Shown: positions 42,462 through 51,420 of the stretch, piece after piece
Numbering within the stretch: position 1 is the first letter of the stretch
Layout of the letters: the number at the start of each line of letters is the position of its first letter
From: Sphingomonas changbaiensis NBRC 104936
GTDB lineage: Bacteria > Pseudomonadota > Alphaproteobacteria > Sphingomonadales > Sphingomonadaceae
Reading direction: 5' to 3'
Assembly (NCBI RefSeq): GCF_000974765.1
Contig: NZ_BBWU01000028.1
Location: 62,001-126,000, forward strand
DNA: 64,000 nucleotides
Position numbers and translations under genes: made by a program
Notes under the pieces: model-generated
Database searches by the model: none
Told to the model about the DNA's origin: nothing
The model's input: only the letters and a program-made list of their open reading frames with translations

Positions 42462-42942
42462 CTGAAACGCCGGCCCGCTCGGACAGCAAGATCGCAACCC
42501 GGCGCGCGATATCCTCCAGCGCCTCGATCATGTCGGCCGCATGCAGCAGGCGCGGCTTCGGATCGATCGCGCACAGCGTGCCGTAAAAGCTGCCGTCCTC
42601 CAGCGTCAGCGGCAGCGAAACATAGCTTTGAAAGCCGTACAGGATCGGCACCGGATGCGTGCGCCAGTCCATGTCCATGGCAACATGGTCGATAACGATC
42701 CCGTGCTGCGTCTTGCGCACATCGTCGCAGATCGTGGTCGCGATATCGAGTTCGTCGCCGGGCCTCAGGCCGAACTCGATATTGTCCAGCACCTGGCAGG
42801 CGATCCAGCGATCCTCGGTCACGCAGGCGACGGCTGCGAAGCCCATGCCGGTCGCGGCGCAGACCTCTTCCAGCAGCCCGAGCATGGCCGGGTCATCGCC
42901 ATGGTGCATCACCCGGGCGGCAAGCGCGTCCAAGGTTCTCAA
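42433..42942 (-). CDS. GAF-domain protein
   Basis: 169 residues. A stand-alone GAF-like domain ([20 protein letters not shown], then '[17 protein letters not shown]' and '[13 protein letters not shown]'). Small single-GAF proteins such as the Msr/free-Met-sulfoxide reductase type have active cysteines, but the pattern here (C in 'TICDDVR' and 'TLCAID') is not conclusive. The role may be ligand binding or light or redox sensing; no output domain is attached. Overlaps the nitrilase 3' end. Confidence 0.75.
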   Translation of the reverse strand: MRTLDALAARVMHHGDDPAMLGLLEEVCAATGMGFAAVACVTEDRWIACQVLDNIEFGLRPGDELDIATTICDDVRKTQHGIVIDHVAMDMDWRTHPVPILYGFQSYVSLPLTLEDGSFYGTLCAIDPKPRLLHAADMIEALEDIARRVAILLSERAGVSVRPAPFREG

Positions 42943-42972
42943 TCCTCCGCTCGCAGGTCCAAGACCGCCCCA

Positions 42973-43266
42973 TCATCCTTCATCGGGGGCGCTCCGATCA
43001 AGGGTCGAGTTGACGACGCGTTCCGACGCCGTCAGCCAGTCCTCCGCCGCCCGCTTGAGTTCCGGATGCTTCGGAAACGCCTCGGCCGGCAGCGGCGCGA
43101 TGCCGAGCGCGTGCATCAGCACCCACAGCGCGAATTTGCGGCCCGGCTCCTGCTCCACGCCGAAGTCGATCGCGAGCGCTTCTCTGCCGCGTGTCACCGC
43201 TTCGGGCGCCAGCGTGTCCAGCCGCGTGCGGCCGAAATAGTGATGGAGCAGCGCGTCGAGGTCCAT
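42973..43266 (-). CDS. Conserved small protein of unknown function
   Basis: 97 residues from the ATG at 43266 (MDLDALLHHYFGRTRLDTLA). Helical, with 'KFALWVLMHALGIAPLPAEA' and 'ELKRAAEDWL'. It looks like a conserved sphingomonad protein; no known domain is recognised. It is divergent from prfC and 30 bases upstream of the GAF gene on the same strand. Confidence 0.6.
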   Translation of the reverse strand: MDLDALLHHYFGRTRLDTLAPEAVTRGREALAIDFGVEQEPGRKFALWVLMHALGIAPLPAEAFPKHPELKRAAEDWLTASERVVNSTLDRSAPDEG

Positions 43267-43376
43267 GCCGGGAGTGCCACTGCATTCCCGCCCTCTCGTC
43301 AAGCGGGGATTCGATCGCTACATGGCGCCCGACCTGCGCTCGGGACGAGCGCGCTGCTTCTGCGATCAAGGCTTTC

Positions 43377-44903
43377 ATGGACTCCCGACCGACCACGCGC
43401 CCGGATCGGCGCACTTTCGCGATCATTTCCCACCCGGACGCCGGCAAGACGACGCTGACCGAAAAGCTGCTGCTGTTCGGCGGCGCGATCCATGCCGCGG
43501 GCGAAGTGAAGGCGCGGGGGCAGGCCCGGCGCGCGCGCTCCGACTGGATGAAGATCGAGCAGCAGCGCGGCATTTCCGTCACCTCGTCGGTGATGACGTT
43601 CGAGCGCGACGGTCTCACCTTCAATCTGCTCGACACGCCGGGCCACGAGGATTTCAGCGAGGACACCTACCGCACACTGACGGCGGTCGATTCCGCGGTG
43701 ATGGTGATCGACGCGGCGCGCGGCATCGAGGCGCAGACGCGCAAGCTGTTCGAGGTCTGCCGGCTGCGCTCCGTCCCGATCATCACCTTCGTCAACAAGG
43801 TCGACCGCGAAGGCCGCCACCCGTTCGACCTGCTGGACGAGATCGCGTCGGACCTGGCGCTGGACGTCAGCCCCATGAACTGGCCGGTCGGCATGGGCGG
43901 CACGTTCGAAGGTCTCTACAATCTGGAGACCAAGCAGCTGACCAAGCCGGACGGCACCACCGCGCCGGCCGACCTGTCGGGCCACGACCCGGTCGGCGAA
44001 GAACTGGCGCTGATCGACGCCGGCTATGCCGCGTTCGACGAAGTCGCCTACCGCCACGGCGACCTGACGCCGGTCTTCTTCGGCTCCGCGCTGAAGGATT
44101 TCGGCGTGAGCGAGCTGATCGACGCCCTGGCCCGCTTCGCCCCTTCGCCGCGCCCGCAGCCGGCCGAGCCCGAGGCCGTGTCGCCCGACGATGCCGCCGT
44201 CACCGGCTTCATCTTCAAGGTGCAGGCCAACATGAACCCGATGCACCGAGACCGCGTCGCCTTCATGCGCCTCTGCTCGGGCAAGTTCAAACGCGGCATG
44301 AAGCTCAATCAGGTCGGCACCGGCAAGGCGATTGCGGTGCACAGCCCGATCCTGTTCTTCGCCCAGAACCGCGAGACGGCGGAAGAGGCCTGGCCCGGCG
44401 ACATCATCGGCATCCCGAACCACGGCACCTTGCGCGTCGGCGACACGCTGACCGACGGGCCGCCGAAGACGATCACCGGCCTGCCCAATTTCGCGCCGGA
44501 AATCCTGCGCCGGATCGCGCTCAAGGACCCGACCAAGACCAAGCAGCTGCGCAAGGCGCTCGATGACTTGGCGGAAGAAGGCATCATCCAGGTCTTCTAC
44601 CCCGAAGTCGGCAGCGCCTGGGTGGTGGGCGTGGTCGGCCAGCTCCAGCTCGAGGTGCTGATCTCGCGCCTGGAAGTCGAATACAAGGTCGACGCAAAGC
44701 TGGAACCCTCGCCCTGGGATACGGCGCGCTGGCTCGCCGGCGACGCCAGGGACATCGACGCCTTCGCCACGATCCACCGCGGCGCGCTCGCCCGCGACCG
44801 CGACGGCGCTTTGGTCTTCATGGCCAAGGACGCGTGGGAGCTCAATTACGTGAAAGAACGCAACCCGAACCTGCGCTTCTCGGCCACCAAGGAACGCGCC
44901 TGA
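43377..44903 (+). CDS. prfC: Peptide chain release factor 3
   Basis: 508 residues from the ATG at 43377 (MDSRPTTRPDRRTFAIISHP). GTPase motifs are G1 'HPDAGKTTLTE', G3 'DTPGHEDF' and G4 'NKVDRE'; the G2 loop 'QQRGISVTSSVMTF' and C-terminal 'RFSATKERA' fit RF3. It recycles RF1/RF2 from the ribosome with GTP. Slightly shorter than the E. coli protein. A longer N-terminal extension is open upstream but does not match the family. Confidence 0.97.
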   Translation: MDSRPTTRPDRRTFAIISHPDAGKTTLTEKLLLFGGAIHAAGEVKARGQARRARSDWMKIEQQRGISVTSSVMTFERDGLTFNLLDTPGHEDFSEDTYRTLTAVDSAVMVIDAARGIEAQTRKLFEVCRLRSVPIITFVNKVDREGRHPFDLLDEIASDLALDVSPMNWPVGMGGTFEGLYNLETKQLTKPDGTTAPADLSGHDPVGEELALIDAGYAAFDEVAYRHGDLTPVFFGSALKDFGVSELIDALARFAPSPRPQPAEPEAVSPDDAAVTGFIFKVQANMNPMHRDRVAFMRLCSGKFKRGMKLNQVGTGKAIAVHSPILFFAQNRETAEEAWPGDIIGIPNHGTLRVGDTLTDGPPKTITGLPNFAPEILRRIALKDPTKTKQLRKALDDLAEEGIIQVFYPEVGSAWVVGVVGQLQLEVLISRLEVEYKVDAKLEPSPWDTARWLAGDARDIDAFATIHRGALARDRDGALVFMAKDAWELNYVKERNPNLRFSATKERA

Positions 44904-44971
44904 TCCACCCTCTCCACTCAAGGGAGAGGAACGATTCTTGTGCTTTCCTCACTCACTGTTACGGTTCGGAA

Positions 44972-46066
44972 ATGGGGCAGATGAGCATCCTGACGAACGA
45001 TCGCCATCCGTTGCGCGCGGCCATTGCGATGGCGGTGATGTTCAACCTGTTCACGCTGATCGTCTTCACCGCGTCCGGCTATTTCCGCGGCCCCGAAAGC
45101 CTGCACGAATCGCTGGTGCTCGGGCTGCCGATGATGCTGATCGACGGGTTCCTCGGCTTTCAGCTCTATCACGTCCTGCGCTGGACGACCGACCTGCGCC
45201 CGCTGCTGCGCTGGAGCATCGTCACCGTCGCAGTGTTGGCGATCGCGCTAATCCAGGCGTTCTGGGACACGCAGCTGCGCATCTGGGCCGACACGCTGAC
45301 GATGACCCTGCGCCAGTCCTACATCCGCGCCGCGACGCTCAACACCTACAACAGCGGCATGCTGGCCGGCCTGTTCGCATTCCAGGGCGCTTACATGGCG
45401 CTGCAGCGCAACCAGGCGCTGCTGGGCGAAGCGCGCCAGCGTGAGCGCGAGGCGCAGATGCTGGCGCTCCGCTTTCAGCTCAATCCGCATTTCCTGTTCA
45501 ACACGCTGAACGCGATCTCCAGCCTGGTCGTGCTGCGCCGCACCGACGAGGCGGAATCGATGATCGACCGCCTCTCCTCCTTCCTGCGCGGCAGCCTCGC
45601 CGCCGATCCGGACCGCATGGTCGCGGTCGAGGACGAGTTCGAGATGCTGGACAATTATCTCGATATCGAAAGCGTCCGCTTCGGCGAGCGGCTGGTGACC
45701 GCGATCCACCTGCCGTACGAGCTTGCCCGCGCGCAGGTGCCGCCGTTCCTGCTCCAGCCCCTGGTCGAGAACGCCGTCAAATACGCGGTCGCCCCGTCGC
45801 GCACCGAAGTGCGGGTCGAGATCGCCGCGCGCGAGCGGGACGGCCGGCTGGAGCTGGAGGTGAGCGACAGCGGCGCCGACAGCGAAGGCGCCAGCGCCGG
45901 AACCGGCGTCGGCCTCGCCAATGTCCGCGAGCGGCTGCGGCTGAGCTATGGCGGGGACGGGCAGATGCAGGTGGACGCAGACGGACAGGGCTTCCGCGTC
46001 ACGCTGACGATGCCGCTGCGCATCGCCGCCGCCGCGACCGAACCGCCGCTGACACTCGCAGCGTAA
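44972..46066 (+). CDS. LytS-type sensor histidine kinase
   Basis: 364 residues from the ATG at 44972 (or 44981, MSILTND). About four transmembrane segments (~20-155) are followed by the His_kinase domain 'LRFQLNPHFLFNTLNAISSL' with its conserved His and Asn, and by a GHKL domain with 'LQPLVENAVKYAV' and 'GVGLANVRERL'. This is the LytS/YehU layout. These kinases normally pair with a LytTR response regulator, but none is adjacent here: the next gene is 330 bases away and encodes an amidohydrolase. So the kinase is an orphan within the window. Confidence 0.9.
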   Translation: MGQMSILTNDRHPLRAAIAMAVMFNLFTLIVFTASGYFRGPESLHESLVLGLPMMLIDGFLGFQLYHVLRWTTDLRPLLRWSIVTVAVLAIALIQAFWDTQLRIWADTLTMTLRQSYIRAATLNTYNSGMLAGLFAFQGAYMALQRNQALLGEARQREREAQMLALRFQLNPHFLFNTLNAISSLVVLRRTDEAESMIDRLSSFLRGSLAADPDRMVAVEDEFEMLDNYLDIESVRFGERLVTAIHLPYELARAQVPPFLLQPLVENAVKYAVAPSRTEVRVEIAARERDGRLELEVSDSGADSEGASAGTGVGLANVRERLRLSYGGDGQMQVDADGQGFRVTLTMPLRIAAAATEPPLTLAA

Positions 46067-46203
46067 TCCTCCCCTTAGAGGGGAGGTGGCAGCCCGAAGG
46101 GCTGACGGAGGGGTGTCAGCGCTTCAGAACTATCCCGGACTGCGATACCCCTCCACCATCCCCGCTTTCGCGGGGACGGTCCCCCTCCCCTTCCAGGGGA
46201 GGA
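46067..46203. repeat. Pair of inverted hairpin repeats in the gap before the amidohydrolase gene
   Basis: The 328-base gap 46067-46394 contains TCCTCCCC...GGAGGGGT units at 46067-46114 and, in reverse, at 46147-46203, with internal hairpins (AGCCC-GAA-GGGCT and CCCCG-CTTT-CGGGG). Arms are imperfect. The two-unit inverted layout is that of the DUF559 cassette without a gene; only 32 bases separate them. Apart from a terminator-like hairpin nothing else is visible. Confidence 0.7.
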
Positions 46204-46218
46204 TCGAAAGTCAAAAAA

Positions 46219-46250
46219 AGCCCGACCGGTTTTTGAGGCCGGCCGGGCTT
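46219..46250 (-). terminator. Terminator-like hairpin with A-run on the left
   Basis: AAGCCCG-A-CCGG pairs with CCGG-C-CGGGCTT (46219-46250) and is preceded by seven A residues, giving a U-run in the minus-strand RNA. It would work for minus-strand transcripts; for the LytS gene on the plus strand it is a weaker hairpin without a T-run. Direction is uncertain. Confidence 0.5.
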
Positions 46251-46394
46251 TAGGGTCAGCATTCTTTCGAATGCCTCGGGTCGCACAGTTTTGATGCGTC
46301 GAACCGCTTCCCAGAGAAATATCCTGTCGACGAAACTGCAGCGCGGCGCGACGGGATTGCACGGCCCGAATTCGCGCCTTAGGCAAGCGCCAGC

Positions 46395-48419
46395 ATGAAA
46401 CTCCTGACCACCGCGGCGCTGGCCGCTCTCGCCGCGGTCCTCGCCGCTCCCGCTTCGGCCGAAATGCAGCGCTACAGCGTCATCTTTGGCGGCAAGAATG
46501 TCGGCCATCTGAACGCCGACGTGCAGGGCGCGCAGACGGTGATCGACTACGACTACAAGAACAACGGCCGCGGCCCGACGATGAAGGAGTCGATCAAGCT
46601 CGACGCGAACGGCCTGCCGACCGCGTGGGACATTACCGGCGCGACCACCTTCGGCTCCAAGGTCGAGGAGCATTTCGCGAAGAGCGGCGCCAAGGCGATA
46701 TGGACCGACGCGACCGGCAAGGGCAGCGCCGCGACCAAGGAGCGCGCCGTCTATGTCGCGCAGAGCGGCAGCCCCTGGTCGACCGGACTCTATGCCCGCG
46801 CGATCATCAAGGCGGGCGGCAGCACCCTGCCCGCGCTGCCCGGCGGCACGCTGAAGCTGACCAAGGGCGAGACGCTGTCGGTCAACGGCGATGGCGGGCC
46901 GCTCCAGGTGACCCGCTACGATCTGGGCGGCATCGAGACTGCGCCCGATACGATCCTGATGGACCCGCAGGGCGAAATGTTCGCCTATGTCTCGCCCCGC
47001 CAGGTGATCGTCCGGGCCGGCTACGAAGGCGAGGCGGAGCGGCTGAAGACGCTCGCGGCCAAATGGTCGACCGACCGTTTCGTCGATATCCAGAAAAAGG
47101 TCGCGCATAACTATGATGCGCCGGTCCGCATCCGCAATGTCCGCATCTTCGACCCGAAGACTCAGGCACTGACCGGGCCGGTCTCGGTGCTCGTCTCCGG
47201 CAATCACATCGCGGCGGTCGAGCCGCTCGACGAGCCGGCGACCAAAGGCGAGGTGACGATCGACGGCGCCGGCGGCACGCTGGTTCCCGGCATGTACGAG
47301 ATGCACGCCCACACCAGCCAGGAAGGCGCACTGCTGAACCTGATCGCCGGCATCACGACGATGCGCGACATGGGCAACGACAATGACGTGCTCGCCAAGC
47401 TGATCGAGCGGATCGACGACGGCACGATCGCCGGCCCGCGCATCGTCCGCGCCGGCTTCGTCGAGGGCAAGAGCCCCTACAGCGCGAACAACGGCATCCT
47501 GGTCAACAGCGAGCAGGAAGCAGTCGACGCGGTCCGCTGGTACGCGGCGCACGATTTCTGGTCGATCAAGTCGTACAACAGCATGAACCCGGCCTGGATT
47601 CCGGCGATGGTGAAGGAAGCGCATCGCCTTGGTCTCAAGGTCCAGGGCCATGTCCCCGCCTTCGCGACCGCCGACCAGATGGTCGAGGACGGGTTCGACG
47701 AGCTGACGCACATCAACCAGTTCATGCTGCAATGGGTGATCAAGCCGACCGAGGACACGCGGACCTTGTTCCGGCTGACCGCGCTGAAACGGCTTCCAGG
47801 CCTCGACCTCAACAGCCCGCGCGTGCAGCACTCGATCAACCTGGTCGCCGACCGGCACATCCCGATGGACGTGACGCTGGGCATTCACGAGAATCTGCTG
47901 CTGAACCGCGACGGCCAGGTGCCGCCGGGCGCGGCCGACTATATCTCGCATATGCCGATCGGCACCCAGCGCGGCATGAAGCAGGCATGGATCGACACCT
48001 CGGCGCCGGGCGACGACGCGGCCTATCGCGGCGCCTATGACAAGATCGTCCAGACGATCCGGATGCTGAACGACAAGGGCGTGATGATCGTCCCCGGCAC
48101 CGATACCGGCGGCAGCTTCACCTATCACCGCGAGCTGGAGCTGTATCAGACGGTCGGCATGACGCCGCCGCAGATCCTGAAGCGCGCGACTTGGGACATG
48201 GCCCATTATCTGGGCCAGGATCAGCGGCTCGGCTCGATCGAGAAAGGCAAGCTCGCCGACTTCTTCCTGGTGCCGGGCGACCCGACCAAGGACCTGAAGG
48301 CGATCAAATCCATCGCGATGGTGGTCAAGGACGGCACGGTCTACTACCCGGCGGAGGTCTATCCGGAGTTCGGCATCGAGCCGTTCGCGCCGATGCCGAA
48401 GGTGTCCAGGCCAGGCTGA
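46395..48419 (+). CDS. Secreted amidohydrolase (metal-dependent)
   Basis: 674 residues with a signal peptide (LLTTAALAALAAVLAAPASA). The first ~210 mature residues are an extra N-terminal domain, then the amidohydrolase barrel with the HxH pair 'MYEMHAHTSQEG', later metal ligands in 'KVQGHVPAFA' and 'DELTHINQFM' and the Asp in 'IVPGTDTGGS'. Such enzymes hydrolyse cyclic amides, dipeptides or esters; the long N-terminal domain (QRYSVIFGGKNVGHLNADVQ) makes the exact class uncertain. Monocistronic. Confidence 0.88.
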   Translation: MKLLTTAALAALAAVLAAPASAEMQRYSVIFGGKNVGHLNADVQGAQTVIDYDYKNNGRGPTMKESIKLDANGLPTAWDITGATTFGSKVEEHFAKSGAKAIWTDATGKGSAATKERAVYVAQSGSPWSTGLYARAIIKAGGSTLPALPGGTLKLTKGETLSVNGDGGPLQVTRYDLGGIETAPDTILMDPQGEMFAYVSPRQVIVRAGYEGEAERLKTLAAKWSTDRFVDIQKKVAHNYDAPVRIRNVRIFDPKTQALTGPVSVLVSGNHIAAVEPLDEPATKGEVTIDGAGGTLVPGMYEMHAHTSQEGALLNLIAGITTMRDMGNDNDVLAKLIERIDDGTIAGPRIVRAGFVEGKSPYSANNGILVNSEQEAVDAVRWYAAHDFWSIKSYNSMNPAWIPAMVKEAHRLGLKVQGHVPAFATADQMVEDGFDELTHINQFMLQWVIKPTEDTRTLFRLTALKRLPGLDLNSPRVQHSINLVADRHIPMDVTLGIHENLLLNRDGQVPPGAADYISHMPIGTQRGMKQAWIDTSAPGDDAAYRGAYDKIVQTIRMLNDKGVMIVPGTDTGGSFTYHRELELYQTVGMTPPQILKRATWDMAHYLGQDQRLGSIEKGKLADFFLVPGDPTKDLKAIKSIAMVVKDGTVYYPAEVYPEFGIEPFAPMPKVSRPG

Positions 48420-48505
48420 AGCGCTTCTTTTCCGCCCTTTGTCGTCCAGGTGACCGACGAAGGACCACCGGCATGCTAACGGCATCCTTCACCCGGGGGA
48501 TCCGC

Positions 48506-48706
48506 ATGCCCGTCTATCGTCTTTACTGCCTGGATCGCGACAAGCACATCACCGCGCGAGCCGATATCGAGGCCGATACCGACGCGGCCGCGATCCAGTA
48601 TGCGCGGGACAATCATCCCGGCGACGATTGCGAGATTTGGGAACTCGGGCGCAGGGTAGCGGTCATCGCGCGCGACACCGGCTCCAGCGCCGTCGCACTT
48701 GCCTGA
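48506..48706 (+). CDS. Small conserved protein, paralogue of the 32756 gene
   Basis: 66 residues (MPVYRLYCLDRDKHITARAD) with 'AIQYARDNHPGDDCEIWELG' closely related to the protein at 32756 ('CELWELGRRVALIA' versus 'CEIWELGRRVAVIA'). Likely a small beta-sheet protein. Function unknown; two copies 16 kb apart suggest a small family with a general role. Confidence 0.65.
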   Translation: MPVYRLYCLDRDKHITARADIEADTDAAAIQYARDNHPGDDCEIWELGRRVAVIARDTGSSAVALA

Positions 48707-48724
48707 CGGCCGCGGCCGCGCGGA

Positions 48725-48961
48725 TTACTCCTCGATCGTTACCGCCTCGCGGAACGGCACCGTGAGCAGGATTTGCCCCTTCTCGTCGGCGATCTCGATG
48801 CACTCGTTGAGCGGCAGCCGGCCGGACCACAACGCTTCGCGCATGATAGACCGTGCGCTGGCGACAGCCTCCGCCCGCGCTTCGTCCAGGCCCGGGCACT
48901 CCTGCCCTTCCTCATCCCGCACCGTTCGTCCGTCGACGATGTGGAAAAAATAACGCGGCAA
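48725..48961 (-). CDS. DUF6894-like small protein
   Basis: 78 residues, starting MPRYFFHIVDGRTVRDEEGQ, the pattern 'YFFHIVDG..RDEEG.ECPGL' of DUF6894 proteins common in alphaproteobacteria. Ends with 'ILLTVPFREAVTIEE'. No function is known. It lies between the 48506 gene and the Crp/Fnr gene on the opposite strand to the former. Confidence 0.75.
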   Translation of the reverse strand: MPRYFFHIVDGRTVRDEEGQECPGLDEARAEAVASARSIMREALWSGRLPLNECIEIADEKGQILLTVPFREAVTIEE

Positions 48962-49001
48962 ACCAAAGCTCCCCTTACACGTCTGGAAAAACGGCGTCGG
49001 A

Positions 49002-49730
49002 TCATCCGGCGTTCCCGAAACGCTTCGCGATCAGGCGATTATATTCCCGCTCCGGCACCCCGTAGCCGTCGCCGACAATGCGCTCGAGCAGCGCCCGATC
49101 GAGCACCGCGATTGTTCCGCGCGCTGTCCGGATCGCGCCCTGTTGGCTGAGGCTGCCCAGAGCGAAAGTCACGGTCGTGCGCGACGACCCGAGCATGATG
49201 GCCAGATAGTCGTGAGTCAGCGGAACATCGTCGCCGGGCAAGCGGTCGTGGCTCATCAGCAGCCAGCGCGTCAGGCGCTCCTCGATCGGGCGGAGCGCGT
49301 TCGAAAGGCAGGTCTGGGCGGACTGCAGCAGGAAGAACTGCACGTAGCGCAGCATCAGCATCCGAATGGGCGGGCTGGTCTCAAGCAGTCCCGCGAACTC
49401 GGGAGCGGGGATGATCCAGGCAGAGCCGCCGATCTGCATGTCCAGCCGGTGCGGTGAGTGGCCCGATTGCAGGATCAGCGGGATGCCGCCGAACCCGTCG
49501 ATCCCGTACAGCCCGATCTCGACGGCCTGACCGCTCGCCACCTCGACGATCACCGATCCCATTCCGCCGTCGAAGAAATAGCCGAACTCAGGCGGCTGGT
49601 CGGCGTCGAAGATCGTCATGCCTTTCGGCGTATCGATCCGCTTCAGATGCGGGCCGAGCAGGCCGAACGCCTCCGGCGGCAGCGCCCGGAGCAACCAGTT
49701 CTGTACTTCCGATTGCGCAGGACCGACCAT
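49002..49730 (-). CDS. Crp/Fnr family transcriptional regulator
   Basis: 242 residues. Sensor barrel part 'MTIFDADQPPEFGYFFDGGM' and the helix-turn-helix 'THDYLAIMLGSSRTTVTFAL' are clear, as in the regulator at 10159, but the two differ overall. No obvious Fe-S cysteines. The start codon lies within an inverted repeat CATTTG-N7-CAAATG (49728-49746), a candidate autoregulatory site. Confidence 0.88.
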   Translation of the reverse strand: MVGPAQSEVQNWLLRALPPEAFGLLGPHLKRIDTPKGMTIFDADQPPEFGYFFDGGMGSVIVEVASGQAVEIGLYGIDGFGGIPLILQSGHSPHRLDMQIGGSAWIIPAPEFAGLLETSPPIRMLMLRYVQFFLLQSAQTCLSNALRPIEERLTRWLLMSHDRLPGDDVPLTHDYLAIMLGSSRTTVTFALGSLSQQGAIRTARGTIAVLDRALLERIVGDGYGVPEREYNRLIAKRFGNAG

Positions 49731-49847
49731 TTGCCGTCAACAAATGGACGTCCGGTTTGTGCCGCCCGGTACGGCTCAAGCCTTTGACAAGGGCCGGAGC
49801 CCCCGATAGCCGAGGCAGGCCGGCCGGCAATCGGGGAGAAGGCAGGA

Positions 49848-50282
49848 ATGCGCGTGTGGCACAGCGCGGAGATTGACCTGCAAGCGCTCACGCGGCTCGG
49901 CGAGAACGCCCTGCCGGGATATATCGGTATCGAATTCGTCGCTATCGGCGATGACTGGCTGACAGCGCGCATGCCGGTCGATCGCCGCACGCACCAGCCC
50001 TTCGGACGCCTGCATGGCGGCGCATCGGTCGCGCTGGCTGAGACGGTCGGCTCGATCGCCGGCTCGCTGACGGTGGACCCGGCGGTGAGTCTGGTGGTGG
50101 GCATGGAAATCAACGCCAACCATATCCGCCCGGCCAAGGACGGCTGGGTCTATGGCACCGCCAGGGCCGAAGCGCTCGGCCGCACCACTCAGGTCTGGAC
50201 GATCCGCATCGTGGATGAGCAGGACAGGCTCATCTGCCTGTCCCGCATCACGCTGGCCGTGATCCCGGTGCACCGGGCGTGA
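49848..50282 (+). CDS. PaaI-type hot-dog thioesterase
   Basis: 144 residues. Contains 'HQPFGRLHGGASVALAETVG' with the HGG motif of the hot-dog thioesterase family (PaaI/YbgC-like, menaquinone-type). It hydrolyses acyl-CoA or hydroxyphenylacetyl-CoA-type thioesters. The start ATG at 49848 follows AGGCAGG. Its stop overlaps the next gene's GTG start by 4 bases. Confidence 0.9.
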   Translation: MRVWHSAEIDLQALTRLGENALPGYIGIEFVAIGDDWLTARMPVDRRTHQPFGRLHGGASVALAETVGSIAGSLTVDPAVSLVVGMEINANHIRPAKDGWVYGTARAEALGRTTQVWTIRIVDEQDRLICLSRITLAVIPVHRA

Positions 50283-51085
50283 CCCGCTTGCCCGGACCGG
50301 CCGCCGCCATCGCGCTCGGCATCGCCGCCCTGCCGCTCGGCAGCGCTGCGGCGGCGGCTGTAAGCCCGTTCGACGGCACATGGATCGCCGACCTGACGTC
50401 GCAGGGCGGATTGCCCGAAGACGATTACCTTTTGTCGGGCGGCATCTATTCCTGCCGAAGCTGCTCGCCGCCCCGATCCTATCCGGCCGACGGCAAGCCG
50501 CACGCGATCGCCGGCGATGAGAACGTGACGTCGGAGGCGGTCACCGTCACCGGCCCCCGGTCGATCCTGACGCGCATTGTCAGCCCGGCCATGACGCGGT
50601 CGACGACGATGACCGTCTCGCCCGATGGCCAGACGGCAACCTATGTCTCGATCGACCATCGGCCAGGCGTCAAAGGACCGCTGCGGACCGAGTATCTGGC
50701 GCGGCGCGCGGCGGCCGCTCCGCCGGGCGCGCACGCGGTTTCGGGCAAATGGCAGGGGCTCCGCTATGTGGCCGTGCCCGTGCAGCTCCGCACGACTGAA
50801 TTGCACGTCACCGGAAGCCGCTTCCGCTACCGCGTGCCGATCGGCGCCTCGTACAGCGCGACGTTCGGCGGCGATGCCGTTCCGGTTCACGGGCCCTATC
50901 GCGGCAAGATCATGGCCGCAGTCACGCGGAACGGCGACCGCCAGATCGTGGCGACACTGAAGCAGGACGGCAAGCTCGTCGCGACCCGGACCTTCACTCT
51001 CCTGCCCGACGGCAAGTCGCTGGAGATCGCGACGACGTCTCCGGGCTCCGATTCGACGTTCCGGGTCATGGCGCGCAAGCAGTAG
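50279..51085 (+). CDS. Secreted protein of unknown function
   Basis: 268 residues from a GTG at 50279 with a signal peptide (AAAIALGIAALPLGSAAAAAV). Mature part is beta-rich, with a CxxC pair (CRSCSPPRSYPADG) and 'PFDGTWIADLT'. The 'GTW.ADL' opening resembles lipocalin-like or DUF-type secreted domains. Coupled to the upstream thioesterase gene by a GTGA overlap. No homologue recognised. The 3' end overlaps a possible small gene on the other strand. Confidence 0.6.
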   Translation: MTRLPGPAAAIALGIAALPLGSAAAAAVSPFDGTWIADLTSQGGLPEDDYLLSGGIYSCRSCSPPRSYPADGKPHAIAGDENVTSEAVTVTGPRSILTRIVSPAMTRSTTMTVSPDGQTATYVSIDHRPGVKGPLRTEYLARRAAAAPPGAHAVSGKWQGLRYVAVPVQLRTTELHVTGSRFRYRVPIGASYSATFGGDAVPVHGPYRGKIMAAVTRNGDRQIVATLKQDGKLVATRTFTLLPDGKSLEIATTSPGSDSTFRVMARKQ

Positions 51086-51227
51086 TCTCGGCGCCAATCA
51101 TCGGCTCGCAGCGCGGCACCGCGGCGCGGACGGGGCATACGATGGCAAGGCCGGCCGAAGCGAAGATGATGATCCAGAAGCCCAGGATCGCCATCCTGAT
51201 CACCTTGAACGCAAAGCGGAAATCCAT
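51066..51227 (-). CDS. Possible small membrane protein (53 residues)
   Basis: An ATG at 51227 with a strong Shine-Dalgarno (GGGAGG, five bases upstream) opens a frame ending in TGA at 51066. It begins MDFRFAFKVIRMAILGFWII and has one transmembrane segment (ILGFWIIIFASAGLAIV) followed by a cysteine-containing tail. It overlaps the end of the 50279 gene on the other strand by 20 bases. Short but supported by its ribosome-binding site and membrane profile. Confidence 0.5.
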   Translation of the reverse strand: MDFRFAFKVIRMAILGFWIIIFASAGLAIVCPVRAAVPRCEPMIGAETTACAP

Positions 51228-51420
51228 GCGGTCCTCCCGGTCGCGAGCACAGGCGCAATCGCTGTCTTGCCTGAGCCGCTACCGGATAGGCTCTCGACAG
51301 CTATGCCGGAATGACCGGCCCGCCGGATGAATTGATCCAATCGCCGGAGCGACGCACCGGACTTGCGGCCGGGCCAGTTCACCGGGCATGAGGCGAGTAG
51401 GCAAGCGAGGAGGCGGAGAG

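Noticed and set aside
43299-44921. A ~540-codon minus-strand frame opposite prfC
   Set aside because: prfC has all GTPase motifs; the opposite frame has none.
46116-48485. A ~790-codon minus-strand open frame opposite the amidohydrolase
   Set aside because: No recognised domain and the composition of an antisense shadow; the plus-strand frame has signal peptide and metal ligands.
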